NCBI GenBank assembly: GCA_022616415.1
Contig: JAKEEU010000109.1
Location: forward strand, 1 to 64,000
DNA length: 64,000 bases
Direction of reading: 5' to 3'
Source of the DNA: Candidatus Zhuqueibacterota bacterium
Lineage (GTDB): Bacteria; Zhuqueibacterota; Zhuqueibacteria; Zhuqueibacterales; Zhuqueibacteraceae
In this document: piece by piece, positions 1 to 9,800 of the stretch
Position numbering within the stretch: the stretch's first letter is position 1
How the letters are laid out: each line of letters starts with the position of its first letter
Program-made: the position numbers and the translations under genes
The notes under the pieces: model-generated
Databases searched by the model: none
What the model saw: only the letters and a program-made list of their open reading frames with translations
What the model was told of the DNA's origin: nothing

Positions 1-90
1 AAGAGTCTCCTTCAGATGTTGAATATTGACGAACATCTTTCTTTGGTTGCAACCGGAAAAGAAAGTAAGCTGCGATTTCTTATTGAATAA
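1..90 (+). CDS. 3' end of an upstream gene (partial)
   Basis: Frame 1 is open from the first base of the window to a TAA at 88-90 and reads as a plausible protein tail of 29 residues containing LLQMLNIDEHLSLV. The upstream part lies outside the window. The tail vaguely resembles the C-terminal helix of STAS-domain proteins, but it is too short to assign. The 140 bases between it and the next gene hold no recognisable gene; a GTTAGCG heptamer at about 190-196 is discussed under the neighbouring attC-like repeat. Confidence 0.35.
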   Translation, partial: KSLLQMLNIDEHLSLVATGKESKLRFLIE

Positions 91-232
91 GTGGTCACTG
101 TAGAACAACGCGATGGACCAGACACGGGGCCGGCGAACTGATATAAAAGTATAAGCGATGGAATTGTCCCCGTGCCGGTAATCGCGATCGTTAGCGCCGC
201 TTGATCGGCACCACCTGACTATCATTCTCCAC

Positions 233-1201
233 ATGCAAGCCATCGTGGTTCACACCTTGGGCGCCCCGGAGGTCTTAACTCTCCGCTCGCACCCGACCCC
301 CCAGCCGGGCCCCGGTGAAGTTCTCGTCCGCCTGCACGCCGTCGGCGTCAATTTCTCGGACACCGAGCGACGCCGCGGCGTCTACGATCCACCAGCGCTC
401 CCGTGGATTCCGGGCAATGAGGCCGCTGGGACGGTCGAGGGAGTCGGTCTCGGGGTGGACCCCACTTGGCAGGGACACCGGGTGGCTTTCTGGGCCCCGC
501 GGACCAGCGGGACTTACGCGCAGTATGCAGTCGCTCCGGCGGCCACCATGTTCTCGCTCCGCGACGACCTCGACTACCCTCTCGCTGCAGCCCTCCCGGT
601 TCAAGGTCTCACGGCCTACGGGCTCACCCACTTTGCGACCGCATTAGGCCCCGGGCAGACCGCTTTAGTTCATGCTGCCGCGGGTGGAGTAGGTGCGCTG
701 CTCGTCCAATTGCTTCAGAGGCGCGGACTTCGAGTCTTCGGCACGGCATCCACCCCTGCCAAGCGGGAGTTGGTCCGTGAGTTCGGGGCCTCCCCGCTTC
801 CGTATGGGCCTACTCTCCCCGACCTCATCCAGGAGGCCACGAGGGGCCGGGGAGTAGATGCTGTCTTCGATTCGGTCGGCCGGGCCACTCAAGTTGAGAG
901 CCTCGCGGTGCTCGGCCTCTATGGGCATCTGGTCTACCTCGGGGAGGCCAGTGGCTCCCCCGCTCCCATTCATCCGGATGAGTTGTATGGCCGCTGCCTT
1001 CGGGTTAGCAGCTTCTGGCTCGCAGCCGATCCACCGGAGCGCTGGAACACGGCGCGGCGCGAGTTGCAGGAGTGGGTAGCCGAGGGCAGCCTGCGCATCA
1101 CCGTCGCACAGACCTATCCCCTACATCAGGCGCCAGAGGCTCACCGGCAATTGGAAAGTCGCGCAACCCACGGCAAGCTCATTCTGCTCCCTGCGGCCTA
1201 A
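233..1201 (+). CDS. NAD(P)H:quinone oxidoreductase-like zinc-independent MDR protein
   Basis: A 322-residue medium-chain dehydrogenase/reductase of the quinone oxidoreductase type, a cytosolic enzyme expected to reduce quinones or enones with NADPH. The N-terminal GroES-like domain (about residues 1-120) carries the family pattern GVNFSDTERRRGVY and PWIPGNEAAGTV. The Rossmann domain follows, with the nucleotide-binding motif AAAGGVGALLVQLL near residue 146. The catalytic zinc cysteines of alcohol dehydrogenases are absent, as expected for QOR. Length is typical. The gene is clearly more GC-rich than the region to its right. It is followed, 47 bases after its stop, by the left half of an attC-like repeat, so it may have arrived as a mobile cassette (inference). 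Confidence 0.9.
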   Translation: MQAIVVHTLGAPEVLTLRSHPTPQPGPGEVLVRLHAVGVNFSDTERRRGVYDPPALPWIPGNEAAGTVEGVGLGVDPTWQGHRVAFWAPRTSGTYAQYAVAPAATMFSLRDDLDYPLAAALPVQGLTAYGLTHFATALGPGQTALVHAAAGGVGALLVQLLQRRGLRVFGTASTPAKRELVREFGASPLPYGPTLPDLIQEATRGRGVDAVFDSVGRATQVESLAVLGLYGHLVYLGEASGSPAPIHPDELYGRCLRVSSFWLAADPPERWNTARRELQEWVAEGSLRITVAQTYPLHQAPEAHRQLESRATHGKLILLPAA

Positions 1202-1247
1202 CGGCTTATTTCTCTTGAGGATTTTCAGAAAAGTTTTTTAACCCTGC

Positions 1248-1309
1248 GCCTAACATGCAGTTCCAACCGACTGCGGGCAGATGCATGATTTTCATGATGT
1301 GGCAAATTT
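1248..1309 (+). repeat. attC-like half site / dispersed intergenic repeat, copy 1
   Basis: Starts with GCCTAAC (1248-1254), which fits the RYYYAAC left core box of integron attC sites, on the same strand as and just downstream of the oxidoreductase gene. It continues with the small dyad GCAGT/ACTGC and the palindrome CATGATTTTCATG (1284-1296). Positions 1261-1309 are closely similar to 10731-10780 on the far side of the type I R-M operon. No matching GTTRRRY right box is visible downstream, so at most half an attC is present. It could instead be an unrelated dispersed repeat. Confidence 0.5.
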
Positions 1310-1360
1310 GAATGTCCGATTTTTATCAACCGTTTTCTCGCCCTGCGGCCAAAGATCGCG

Positions 1361-1591
1361 GTGAAAACTAAAGTATCATGCCAGTCCGAGCGTTTCAACA
1401 CGCGCCGGCTCATCGCCGATTACGAAGCCGGTGATATGGTGATTCACAGCGTCTACATGATTCACGCCGCGACCACGAACCAAAATTTGCACGGTCGCAT
1501 GCGCCTCTCCACCGACATCCGCTACCAACGCCGGCGCGACGAGATCGATCGGCGCTGGCAGAATCATTGGTCGTTTGATGACATGCTGTGA
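1361..1591 (+). pseudogene. C-terminal remnant of a phytanoyl-CoA dioxygenase (PhyH) family gene
   Basis: A 76-codon frame beginning with GTG. From about residue 15 it reads like the end of a PhyH-family Fe(II)/2-oxoglutarate dioxygenase: YEAGDMVIHSVYMIHAATTN contains the distal metal-ligand histidine region, and RLSTDIRYQRR contains the arginine that binds 2-oxoglutarate. The rest of the roughly 250-300 residue enzyme, including the HxD motif, is absent upstream, where the attC-like repeat lies instead. I read it as a decayed fragment left after insertion or deletion. No good ribosome-binding site precedes the GTG. Confidence 0.7.
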
Positions 1592-1968
1592 AGGATTAGG
1601 GCAAAAAACTTTGCTTGACAAAGACCCCGCTTTTTGCTTAAATTAAGCATTCCATTCGCCGGCGGTTACCTAAGGCAATTGATTTATGTGGCAGGGGAGG
1701 CAATGGCGTTCCAATTCCACACGTGTTGATGAATCTTAGTTTTTCATTTCGGTTTATGCAACAGCCACCGTCGATTGGCAGGCCGTGCATGAATTTTTTT
1801 CTGTGATAGATTTGGCATATCATTTTGAAACGGACATTATTTCTTGCCTGCCAAGCCGCTGATGCTCGCGACCCTGCGCGATTGAAAATTCATTTTCTGT
1901 CGCACAATAACTGTTAGTCCCACAAAAACAAACCACCTCTACACGCTAAAACCAAAACAGAAAAACTT
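1592..1968 (+). promoter_or_regulatory. Intergenic region with candidate sigma-70 promoter for the R-M operon
   Basis: The 377 bases before hsdM contain a consensus -35 box TTGACA at 1615-1620, followed after 17 bases by TTAAAT at 1638-1643 (4 of 6 matches to the -10 box). If used, it would leave a leader of over 300 bases. I see no clear operator, riboswitch or gene in the rest. Confidence 0.4.
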
Positions 1969-4383
1969 GTGGCGCTGAAAAAATCTGAACTCTATTCTTC
2001 TCTCTGGGCGAGCTGCGACGAGCTGCGCGGCGGCATGGATGCCAGCCAGTACAAGGATTACGTGCTTGTTCTGCTCTTCATCAAATATATCAGCGACAAA
2101 TACGCCGGTGTCCACTACGCCCCCATCAAGATTCCCAAAGGCGCGAGCTTTCAGGATATGGTCGCGCTTAAGGGCAAGCCCGACATCGGCGACCAGATCA
2201 ACAAGAAGATCACTGCCCCGCTGGCCAAGGCCAACCGGCAACTTTCTCAGTCTGATTTTCCCGATTTCAACGACGCCGCCAAACTCGGCAGCGGCAAGGA
2301 GATGGTGGACCGGCTCACCAACCTCATCGCCATTTTTGAAAACAAGGCGCTCGATTTCTCCAAAAATCGCGCCGAAGGTGATGACATTCTCGGCGATGCC
2401 TATGAATATCTCATGCGCCACTTTGCTACGGAGAGCGGCAAGAGCAAAGGCCAGTTCTACACGCCCGCAGAAGTGAGCCGCGTCATCGCGCAGATTCTCG
2501 GCATTCGCCAAGCCAAAACAAGCTCTGACACTACCGTTTATGATCCCACTTGCGGCTCCGGGTCTTTGCTGTTGAAAGTAGTGGACGAGGCCCGCACGCC
2601 GGTCACGCTCAGCGGGCAGGAAAAGGACGCTGCCACCAGCGGCCTCGCGCGCATGAATATGATTTTGCACAACAACCCCACGGCGCTGATCGTGCAGGGC
2701 AACACGCTCACCGATCCAAAATTCAAGGATGGCGATTCGCTCAAAACCTTCGACTACGTCGTCGCCAATCCGCCCTTTAGCGATAAGCGTTGGAGCACCG
2801 GTCTCAATCCGCTGAACGATCCGCACGAACGCTTCAAGCCCTTTGGCGTGCCGCCGGGCAAGCAGGGCGATTATGCCTATCTGTTGCACATCGTCCGCTC
2901 GCTCAAAAGCACTGGCACCGGCGCATGCATTCTGCCACACGGCGTGCTGTTTCGCGGCAATGCCGAGGCCGACATTCGCCGCAACCTCGTGCGCAAGGGC
3001 TATATCAAAGGCATCATTGGCCTGCCCGCCAACCTGTTCTATGGCACCGGCATTCCCGCTTGCATTGTGGTGATCGACAAGAAAGACGCCCGCGCTCGCA
3101 AGGGTATCTTCATGATTGATGCCAGCGCCGGCTACATGAAAGACGGGAATAAGAACCGCCTGCGCGCGATGGACATCCACAAGATCGTCGATGTCTTTAA
3201 CCGGCAGCTTGAAATCCCCAAATATTCCCGCATGGTCAGCTTCACGGAGATCGAGAAAAACGAGTTCAACCTCAATCTGCCGCGCTACATCGATAGCCAG
3301 CAGGCCGAGGACTTGCAGGACATTGCGGGCCACTTGCGCGGCGGCATTCCGAATCGTGACATCGACGCGCTTGAAAAATACTGGGCTGTCCTGCCTCATC
3401 TCAAATCCGCGCTCTTCGATCCGCTCAGAGAAAACTATTCTCAATTATCAATTCTCCAGGCGCAATTGAAGCAAACCATCTACGAACATCCCGAGTTCGT
3501 GGCCTTCACCGAGCGGATGAATGCCGTGTTTGCCGCATGGCGAGACAAAAGCGCCGGCACGCTCAAGGCTTTAAAAGCCGGCTGTCATCCGAAGGAAGTC
3601 ATCGCCGCCCTCGCTGAGGATATTTTGGCGCACTACGCGAGTAAGCCTCTCATTGACAAATACGACGTCTATCAGCACCTCATGGATTATTGGGCCGAGA
3701 CGATGCAGGACGATTGCTACCTCATCGCTGCTGACGGCTGGAAAGCCGAGACCTATCGCATCATTGAAAAAGACAAGAAGGGCAAGGAGAAGGACAAAGG
3801 CTGGGCCTGCGACCTCGTTCCCAAAGCGCTCATCGTCGCCCGCTACTTCGCCAAAGAGCAGGAGGCGATCAACCAATTGCAAGCCGAGTTGGAAAGCGTC
3901 ACCGCTCGCATGAATGAGCTGGAAGAAGAACACGGCGGCGAAGAGGGCGCTTTTGCTGAGCTGGAAAAAATCAGCAAGGCGAATGTCGTCGCGCGACTGG
4001 AGGAGTTGAAAAGTGAAAATGAAGAAGTGCCGGCGGAAGAGAAGGCGATGTTGGAGGAATGGTTGAAACTCGCCAATGAAGAATCCGAGATCAAGAAGAA
4101 ATTGAAAGAAACCGAGGCCGGGTTGGACGCCAAAGCCTACGCACAATATCCCAAGCTCAGTGAAAAGGAGATTAAGACGCTGGTGGTGGATGACAAATGG
4201 CTCGCCGCGCTCGAGGCCGCCATTCACGGCGAGATGGATCGCATCAGCCAAGCGCTCACGCAACGTGTGAAGGAACTGGCCGAACGCTACGCGACACCGC
4301 TGCCGCACATGACTTGCCGCGTGGCTGAGCTGGAGGCGAAGGTCAATCGCCACCTTGAAAGGATGGGATTCGTATGGAAATAA
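1969..4383 (+). CDS. hsdM: Type I restriction-modification system, DNA methyltransferase subunit HsdM
   Basis: N6-adenine methyltransferase subunit of a type I R-M complex (HsdM2S with HsdR2); it modifies the target defined by HsdS. The N-terminal HsdM_N helical domain spans about residues 1-140. Then come FYTPAEVSRVIAQIL, the AdoMet motif YDPTCGSGSLL near residue 190 and the catalytic ANPPF near residue 266. At 804 residues it is longer than the usual 500 or so. The extra C-terminal 300 residues are charged and predicted coiled coil (repeated E/K-rich heptads near residues 630-720), a form seen in several HsdM branches. Start is GTG; no earlier in-frame start fits. The 3' end overlaps hsdS by 10 bases, indicating translational coupling. 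Confidence 0.97.
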   Translation: MALKKSELYSSLWASCDELRGGMDASQYKDYVLVLLFIKYISDKYAGVHYAPIKIPKGASFQDMVALKGKPDIGDQINKKITAPLAKANRQLSQSDFPDFNDAAKLGSGKEMVDRLTNLIAIFENKALDFSKNRAEGDDILGDAYEYLMRHFATESGKSKGQFYTPAEVSRVIAQILGIRQAKTSSDTTVYDPTCGSGSLLLKVVDEARTPVTLSGQEKDAATSGLARMNMILHNNPTALIVQGNTLTDPKFKDGDSLKTFDYVVANPPFSDKRWSTGLNPLNDPHERFKPFGVPPGKQGDYAYLLHIVRSLKSTGTGACILPHGVLFRGNAEADIRRNLVRKGYIKGIIGLPANLFYGTGIPACIVVIDKKDARARKGIFMIDASAGYMKDGNKNRLRAMDIHKIVDVFNRQLEIPKYSRMVSFTEIEKNEFNLNLPRYIDSQQAEDLQDIAGHLRGGIPNRDIDALEKYWAVLPHLKSALFDPLRENYSQLSILQAQLKQTIYEHPEFVAFTERMNAVFAAWRDKSAGTLKALKAGCHPKEVIAALAEDILAHYASKPLIDKYDVYQHLMDYWAETMQDDCYLIAADGWKAETYRIIEKDKKGKEKDKGWACDLVPKALIVARYFAKEQEAINQLQAELESVTARMNELEEEHGGEEGAFAELEKISKANVVARLEELKSENEEVPAEEKAMLEEWLKLANEESEIKKKLKETEAGLDAKAYAQYPKLSEKEIKTLVVDDKWLAALEAAIHGEMDRISQALTQRVKELAERYATPLPHMTCRVAELEAKVNRHLERMGFVWK

Positions 4384-5534
4384 AGCCGGGCTATAAGCAG
4401 ATCGAGGTGGGGGTGATTCCGGATGATTGGGAGGTTGATTACATAGAAAATCTCGCTCAAATTACCACCGGTGGAAAGAACACACAAGATCGTATTGAGG
4501 ATGGTCAGTATCCGTTCTTTGTTAGATCTCAAACAATTGAGCGCATCAACACCTATTCCTACGATGGGGAAGCAGTCCTTACAGCCGGCGATGGTGTTGG
4601 AACAGGCAAAGTATTCCATTACATTAATGGCAAATTCGATGTTCACCAGCGAGTTTATCGCATCTCGGAGTTCAATGAGCGCATAAAGGGATACTTTTTC
4701 TTTCTCTACTTCAGTAGTCGCTTCTATAATCGTATCATGCAGATGACTGCAAAGTCATCTGTTGATTCCGTCCGCCGCGAGATGATCGCGAAGATGCCGG
4801 TCCCCATCCCTCCGAAGACCGAGCAAGAAGCCATCGCCGAGGCATTGAGCGATGCGGATGCCCTCATCGAAGCGCTGGAGCAGCTCATTGCCAAAAAACG
4901 CCAGATCAAACAAGGCGCCATGCAGGAATTGCTCACTGGCAAGAAGCGCCTGCCGGGGTTTAGTGGAGAGTGGGAGGTGAAGCGGTTTGGCGATATTGCG
5001 CAGCCGAGAAACGAGCGAATTGATCCCCGTAGGACAGGACCGCACGAGTTTTGTATTGAACTTGAGCATATCGGACAAGGTACGGGATGCCTTACTGGTT
5101 ACACACGCGCCGAGACAAACTCTTCTCTCAAGTGTGTGTTTCAAAAAGGTGATGTACTGTTTGGGAAGCTTCGCGCTTACCTACGAAAGTTTTGGATGGC
5201 AGACCGAGGCGGAGTCTGCTCAACGGAGATTTGGGTACTCGTAGCAAAACGTTCTCAAGTCATTTCGGAATTCTTGATCCAACTTGTGAAGTTGGATCAA
5301 TTCATTGAAGTCGCCAGCACAGCTTATGGTACTCACATGCCTCGTTCTGACTGGAATGTTGTGAAAAATTGGGAAATATTTCTTCCCTCAGTCGAAGAGC
5401 AAGCCGCCATCGCCGCCATCCTGAGCGACATGGACGCCGAGATCGCCGCGCTGGAAGCGAAACTCGCGAAAGTCCGCCAGCTCAAGCAGGGCATGATGCA
5501 GGAACTTTTGACGGGGAGGATACGGTTGAAATAA
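4374..5534 (+). CDS. hsdS: Type I restriction-modification system, specificity subunit HsdS
   Basis: DNA-recognition subunit of the type I complex. It has the classical two-half structure. The first target-recognition domain (about residues 10-145) is followed by a conserved spacer ending QGAMQELLTGKKRLPGF. A second recognition domain (about 205-335) follows, with a matching spacer ending QGMMQELLTGRIRL. The two spacer helices repeat each other almost word for word (EQEAIAEALSDADALIEALE and EEQAAIAAILSDMDAEIAAL), as expected for the coiled coil that spaces the two half-sites. Start ATG lies inside the end of hsdM. The recognition sequence cannot be read from the protein by eye. Length of 386 residues is normal. 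Confidence 0.96.
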   Translation: MEIKPGYKQIEVGVIPDDWEVDYIENLAQITTGGKNTQDRIEDGQYPFFVRSQTIERINTYSYDGEAVLTAGDGVGTGKVFHYINGKFDVHQRVYRISEFNERIKGYFFFLYFSSRFYNRIMQMTAKSSVDSVRREMIAKMPVPIPPKTEQEAIAEALSDADALIEALEQLIAKKRQIKQGAMQELLTGKKRLPGFSGEWEVKRFGDIAQPRNERIDPRRTGPHEFCIELEHIGQGTGCLTGYTRAETNSSLKCVFQKGDVLFGKLRAYLRKFWMADRGGVCSTEIWVLVAKRSQVISEFLIQLVKLDQFIEVASTAYGTHMPRSDWNVVKNWEIFLPSVEEQAAIAAILSDMDAEIAALEAKLAKVRQLKQGMMQELLTGRIRLK

Positions 5535-5581
5535 GCAAGAACCCATTTTCAGCGGAGTCGGGCCGAGGGCCCGTGAGAGAG

Positions 5582-6394
5582 ATGAAGGAGCAAAAGATAA
5601 ATCAGTCGGACAGTAGCACCGGTCCTGCTGCGGCCTCGCATGGCGGTAAACGGTTGCGCCCAAGCGGAGGCTACCGGCAGTTGCGCTCGTTTCAGGTGGC
5701 GACGATCATCTACGACGCTACGGTTCTCTTCTGCGATCGCTTCCTGGACAAGCGCTCTCGCACGGTCGACCAAATGGTGCAGGCGGCGCGCAGCGGCCGG
5801 CAGAATATTGCCGAGGGCAGCCGCGCCTCGGCGACTTCGAGCAATACCGAACTACGGCTGGTGAACGTAGCTCGCGCCAGCCTGGATGAACTGCTGCTGG
5901 ACTACGAGGATTATTTGCGGCAACGAGGCAAACGGCAGTGGCAGAAGAACGACTCCGAAGCGCTGGCGGTACGGGCCGTGGGACGGCAACAGGATCAGAA
6001 GAAATCGATTGACCAGTCCGATCCCAATGTCCACTGGAAGGCCTACGCTGCTTGGCTGAACAACGATGACCCCACTATTGTTGCCAACGCCGTCATTTGC
6101 TTAATCCATCAAGCGAATTATTTGCTGGATCAGCAGATCACCGCACTTGAGCGCCAATTCATCGCTGAGGGCGGCTACAGTGAGCAACTGGCGGCGGCAA
6201 GGCTTGCCGAACGATCAGGGCAACGTCGAGCTGATCAGGCGAAACCGAACGATCAAGTGGAAAAGAAAGCTCCGGCTTGCCCAGCGTGTGGGAAGGCTAT
6301 GGTCCTGCGCACGGCACGCAAAGGCAAGCACGCGGGTTCACAGTTTTGGGGATGCTCGGGCTACCCAGACTGTAAAGGCACGCGAGCACTTTAG
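5582..6394 (+). CDS. Four-helix-bundle protein with C-terminal topoisomerase-type zinc ribbon, inside the R-M operon
   Basis: A 270-residue protein. Residues about 30-210 resemble the small four-helix-bundle proteins known from rRNA intervening sequences (pattern FQVATIIYDATVLFCDRFLD, then QAARSGRQNIAEGSRASATS). The C-terminus is a C4 zinc ribbon of the topoisomerase I type: CPACGKAMVLRTARKGK followed by FWGCSGYPDC. This resembles the four-helix-bundle-suffix family. The ATG at 5582 is chosen because the frame upstream of it lies inside hsdS and reads as arginine-rich noise. The gap to hsdS is 47 bases and all genes share one strand, so it is likely co-transcribed. Role unknown; nucleic-acid binding near the R-M complex is inference. 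Confidence 0.8.
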   Translation: MKEQKINQSDSSTGPAAASHGGKRLRPSGGYRQLRSFQVATIIYDATVLFCDRFLDKRSRTVDQMVQAARSGRQNIAEGSRASATSSNTELRLVNVARASLDELLLDYEDYLRQRGKRQWQKNDSEALAVRAVGRQQDQKKSIDQSDPNVHWKAYAAWLNNDDPTIVANAVICLIHQANYLLDQQITALERQFIAEGGYSEQLAAARLAERSGQRRADQAKPNDQVEKKAPACPACGKAMVLRTARKGKHAGSQFWGCSGYPDCKGTRAL

Positions 6395-6441
6395 GCATCG
6401 AACGGATCAGTCCGATCTGACGGATCAAAACAGGGGAAATA

Positions 6442-6849
6442 ATGAGTATTATTAGTACTATCGTCAACGTTTTCTTCCGGGCCGGGATGATCGAGGCCTG
6501 GGGAAGGGGCATCGCGCGCATTCTGGAAGCATGCAAAGCTGCCAAGCTCCCAGAGCCGGAAATACGGCATGAAAAGACGGGGTTGTGGTTTGAGTTCTAT
6601 TTTTCAGAGCAACAAACGGGGAACACTACCCAATACGGGTTGGGTGAAAAGTTGGGTGAAACCCGGACTACGATCGTCAATGCGATGCTTGCTGACCCGA
6701 AGGTGACGGTGGTTCAGCTTGCCCGGACGCTGCAAATCAGCACAACGGCTGTGGAGAAGAACCTGCAATTTCTGAAGGAGCGAGGCTACATTGAACGCAT
6801 CGGTCCCGCAAAGGGAGGATACTGGAAAGTAAAAGGAGCTGCATCATGA
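6442..6849 (+). CDS. Truncated RecG-like/AlbA_2-family protein: GHKL-end plus winged helix
   Basis: A 135-residue protein that starts in the middle of a known family. The segment VNVFFRAGMIEAWGRGIARI matches the C-terminal part of the ATP-binding (HATPase_c_4) domain of AlbA_2/RecG-like transcriptional regulators, which normally have 400-500 residues. A winged helix follows (ADPKVTVVQLARTLQISTTA, then LKERGYIERIGPAKGGYW). The N-terminal Schlafen/AlbA_2 domain and most of the ATPase are missing. A ribosome-binding-like GGGGA lies at about 6434, and the TGA overlaps the ATG of hsdR (ATGA), so the stub still looks translated and coupled to hsdR. It could be a remnant or a compact DNA-binding regulator of the operon. 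Confidence 0.7.
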   Translation: MSIISTIVNVFFRAGMIEAWGRGIARILEACKAAKLPEPEIRHEKTGLWFEFYFSEQQTGNTTQYGLGEKLGETRTTIVNAMLADPKVTVVQLARTLQISTTAVEKNLQFLKERGYIERIGPAKGGYWKVKGAAS

Positions 6850-9800
6850 TCCCCATCGGCAAAACCGAACGCGCCACGCAAAACCGCGTCATCGCCCTCT
6901 TCCGCGATGAGCTAGGTTATCGCTACCTCGGCGACTGGCGCGACCGCGACGGCAATAGCAACATTGAGGAAGGTCTGCTCACCGCTCATTTGCAGAAAAG
7001 TGGCTACACGCCGGCGCAGATCAGCACGGCTCTTTACAAGCTGCGCGCTGAGGCGGACAACCACAGTCGCGGCCTCTACGCGAACAACCAAGCTGTCTAC
7101 AATCTGCTGCGCTACGGCGTACCGGTGAAGATTGAAGCGGGCAAGGTCACGGAAACCGTCCACCTCATCAACTGGCAAGAACCGGAGAAAAACGATTTCG
7201 CCCTCGCCGAAGAAGTCACGCTGCACGGCAATTACGAGCGGCGACCGGACCTCGTGCTTTATGTGAACGGCATCGCCGTTAGCGTGCTGGAATTGAAGCG
7301 CAGTTCCGTTTCCATCGGCGACGGCATCCGGCAAAATATCTCCAATCAGCGGCCCGAGTTCAACGAATGGTTCTTCAGCACGGTGCAATTCATCTTTGCC
7401 GGCAGCGATTCCGAAGGGCTGCAATACGGCACCATCGGCACGGAAGAAAAGTATTTCTTGAAATGGAAGGAAGACGAGCAAGACAACACTCGTTTCAAAT
7501 TGGACAAATATCTGCTCAAGATGTGCCGCAAAGATCGGCTCATCGAGCTGATGCACGACTTCGTGCTTTTTGATGGCGGCGTCAAGAAACTGCCGCGCGT
7601 GCATCAATATTTTGCCATCAAGGCGGCGCAGGAACACGCCAAGCGCCGGCAGGGCGGCGTCATTTGGCACTCCCAGGGGACCGGCAAGAGTATCGTCATG
7701 GTGTTTTTGGCCAAGTGGATTTTGGAGAACAATCCCAACGCCCGCGTGGCCATCATCACCGATCGCGACGAGTTGGATAAACAGATCGAGCGGGTCTTCA
7801 CCGAGGCGGGCGAGGCCATGTACCGCACCAGCAGTGGCCGCGATCTGATGCGCCAGCTCGCTCAGGCCAAGCCTCGCTTGTTGTGTTCGCTCGTCCATAA
7901 ATTCGGCCGGCGGGACGTGAAAAATTTTGAAGCATTCATCAAGGAGCTGGAATCCCAACCGAGCCAGACCGTGGGTGAAGTTTTCGTGTTCGTGGACGAA
8001 TGCCACCGTACGCAGGGCGGCAAGCTGCATCGGGTGATGAAGGCGATGATGCCCAATGCCATCTTTATCGGTTTCACCGGCACGCCGCTACTCAAAGAGG
8101 ACGCGAAGACCAGCCTCGAAGTCTTCGGCGGCTACATTCACACCTACAAGTTCAGCGAAGCGGTGGAAGACGAAGTTGTGCTCGACCTAGTTTACGAAGC
8201 GCGGGACATCGATCAGCGTCTTGGCTCGGAGGATAAGATTGACGCCTGGTTTGAGGCCAAGACGAAGGGACTGAACGACTGGCAGAAAGACGAGCTGAAG
8301 AAGCAATGGGGCACGATGCAAAAACTGCTCAGCTCACGCTCGCGCATGGAGCGGGTGGTGAGCGACATCATCTTTGACTTCAGTGTGAAGCCGCGCCTTT
8401 CCAGCGAACGAGGCAACGCGATGCTGGTGGCGTCGAGCATTTACGAAGCCTGCAAGTATTTCACGTTGTTCCAGAAGACGGTCTTCAAGGATCGGTGCGC
8501 GGTGATTACCTCTTACAATCCGCAGATGCGTGACATCACCACGGAAGACACCGGGGCGAATACCGAAACAGACAAAAAATTCATTTACGATACCTACACC
8601 GAACTGCTCAAAGATGTCGAAGCCAAATCGGGCATGACGAAAACAGAGAGCTATGAGGAAGTGGCGAAGGCCAGGTTTACCGAGGAGCCTGCCAACATGC
8701 GGCTGCTCATCGTGGTGGACAAGCTACTCACCGGCTTCGACGCGCCAAGCTGTACTTACCTTTACATCGACAAGAGGATGCAGGATCACGGCTTGTTTCA
8801 AGCCATCTGTCGCACCAACCGGCTGGACGGGGAGGACAAGGATTTTGGTTACATTGTGGACTACAAAGACCTGTTCAAGAAAGTGGAGAACGCCATCGCC
8901 GTTTACACCTCGGAACTGGATCACAGCGCGGGCGGCGCCGATCCGGAAGTATTGGTTCAGGATCGCTTGAAAAAGGGCAAGGAACGGTTGGAGCAGGCGC
9001 TGGAAATCCCTGCGTTGTTGTGCGAGCCGGTGCAACCGCCCAAGGGCGAGTTGGAGCACATTCATTACTTTTGCGGCAACACCGAGATTCCCACTGACTT
9101 GCAGGAGCGTGAACCGCAACGGGCCGCACTTTACAAAGCGACCGCCTCGCTGGTGCGCGCCTACGCCAACCTCGCCGACGAACTGGAAGCGGCTGGATAC
9201 GGCAGTGCCGACATTGCCCGCATCAAGCAAGAGCTTGACCATTACCTGAAACTGCGAGAGATTATCCGTCATGCCAGCGGTGAAAGCCTCGACTTGAAAG
9301 CTTACGAGGCCGACATGCGGCACCTGATCGACACTTACATCCAAGCCGACGAGCCGAGGAAGATTTTGCCTTTTGATGGTATGCCGCTGCTGGAGCTGAT
9401 CGTCAAGACCGGCATTGCCAACGCCATTGCTACCCAACTCGGCGGATTGAAAGGCAATAAGAATGCCATTGCGGAAACGATTGAGAACAACGTCCGCAGC
9501 AAAATCATCAAGGAGCATTTGAACGATCCGGCTTTTTACGAAAAGATGTCGGCCTTGCTGGATGAGATCATCGCAGCACGCAAAGCCAAGGCCATCGAGT
9601 ATGAGGAATATCTGAAACGCATCGCGGAACTGGCGAGGAAAGTAGAGGCGGGACAGGCGGATGACACGCCCGCAGAGCTCAAGGAGAGTCCTGGTTTGCG
9701 TGCGCTTTACAACAATCTCAAGAAGCCCGTGTCTGTCACTGAGCAGACCGGTAATCTAGTGAAAGATGAACAGGAAGAATACATGGTCTCCGGCGATCCA

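Noticed and set aside
1939..3444. Long minus-strand open frame (501 codons) opposite hsdM
   Set aside because: It lies entirely antisense to a clear methyltransferase gene and shows no family motif; it reflects codon-position bias of hsdM.
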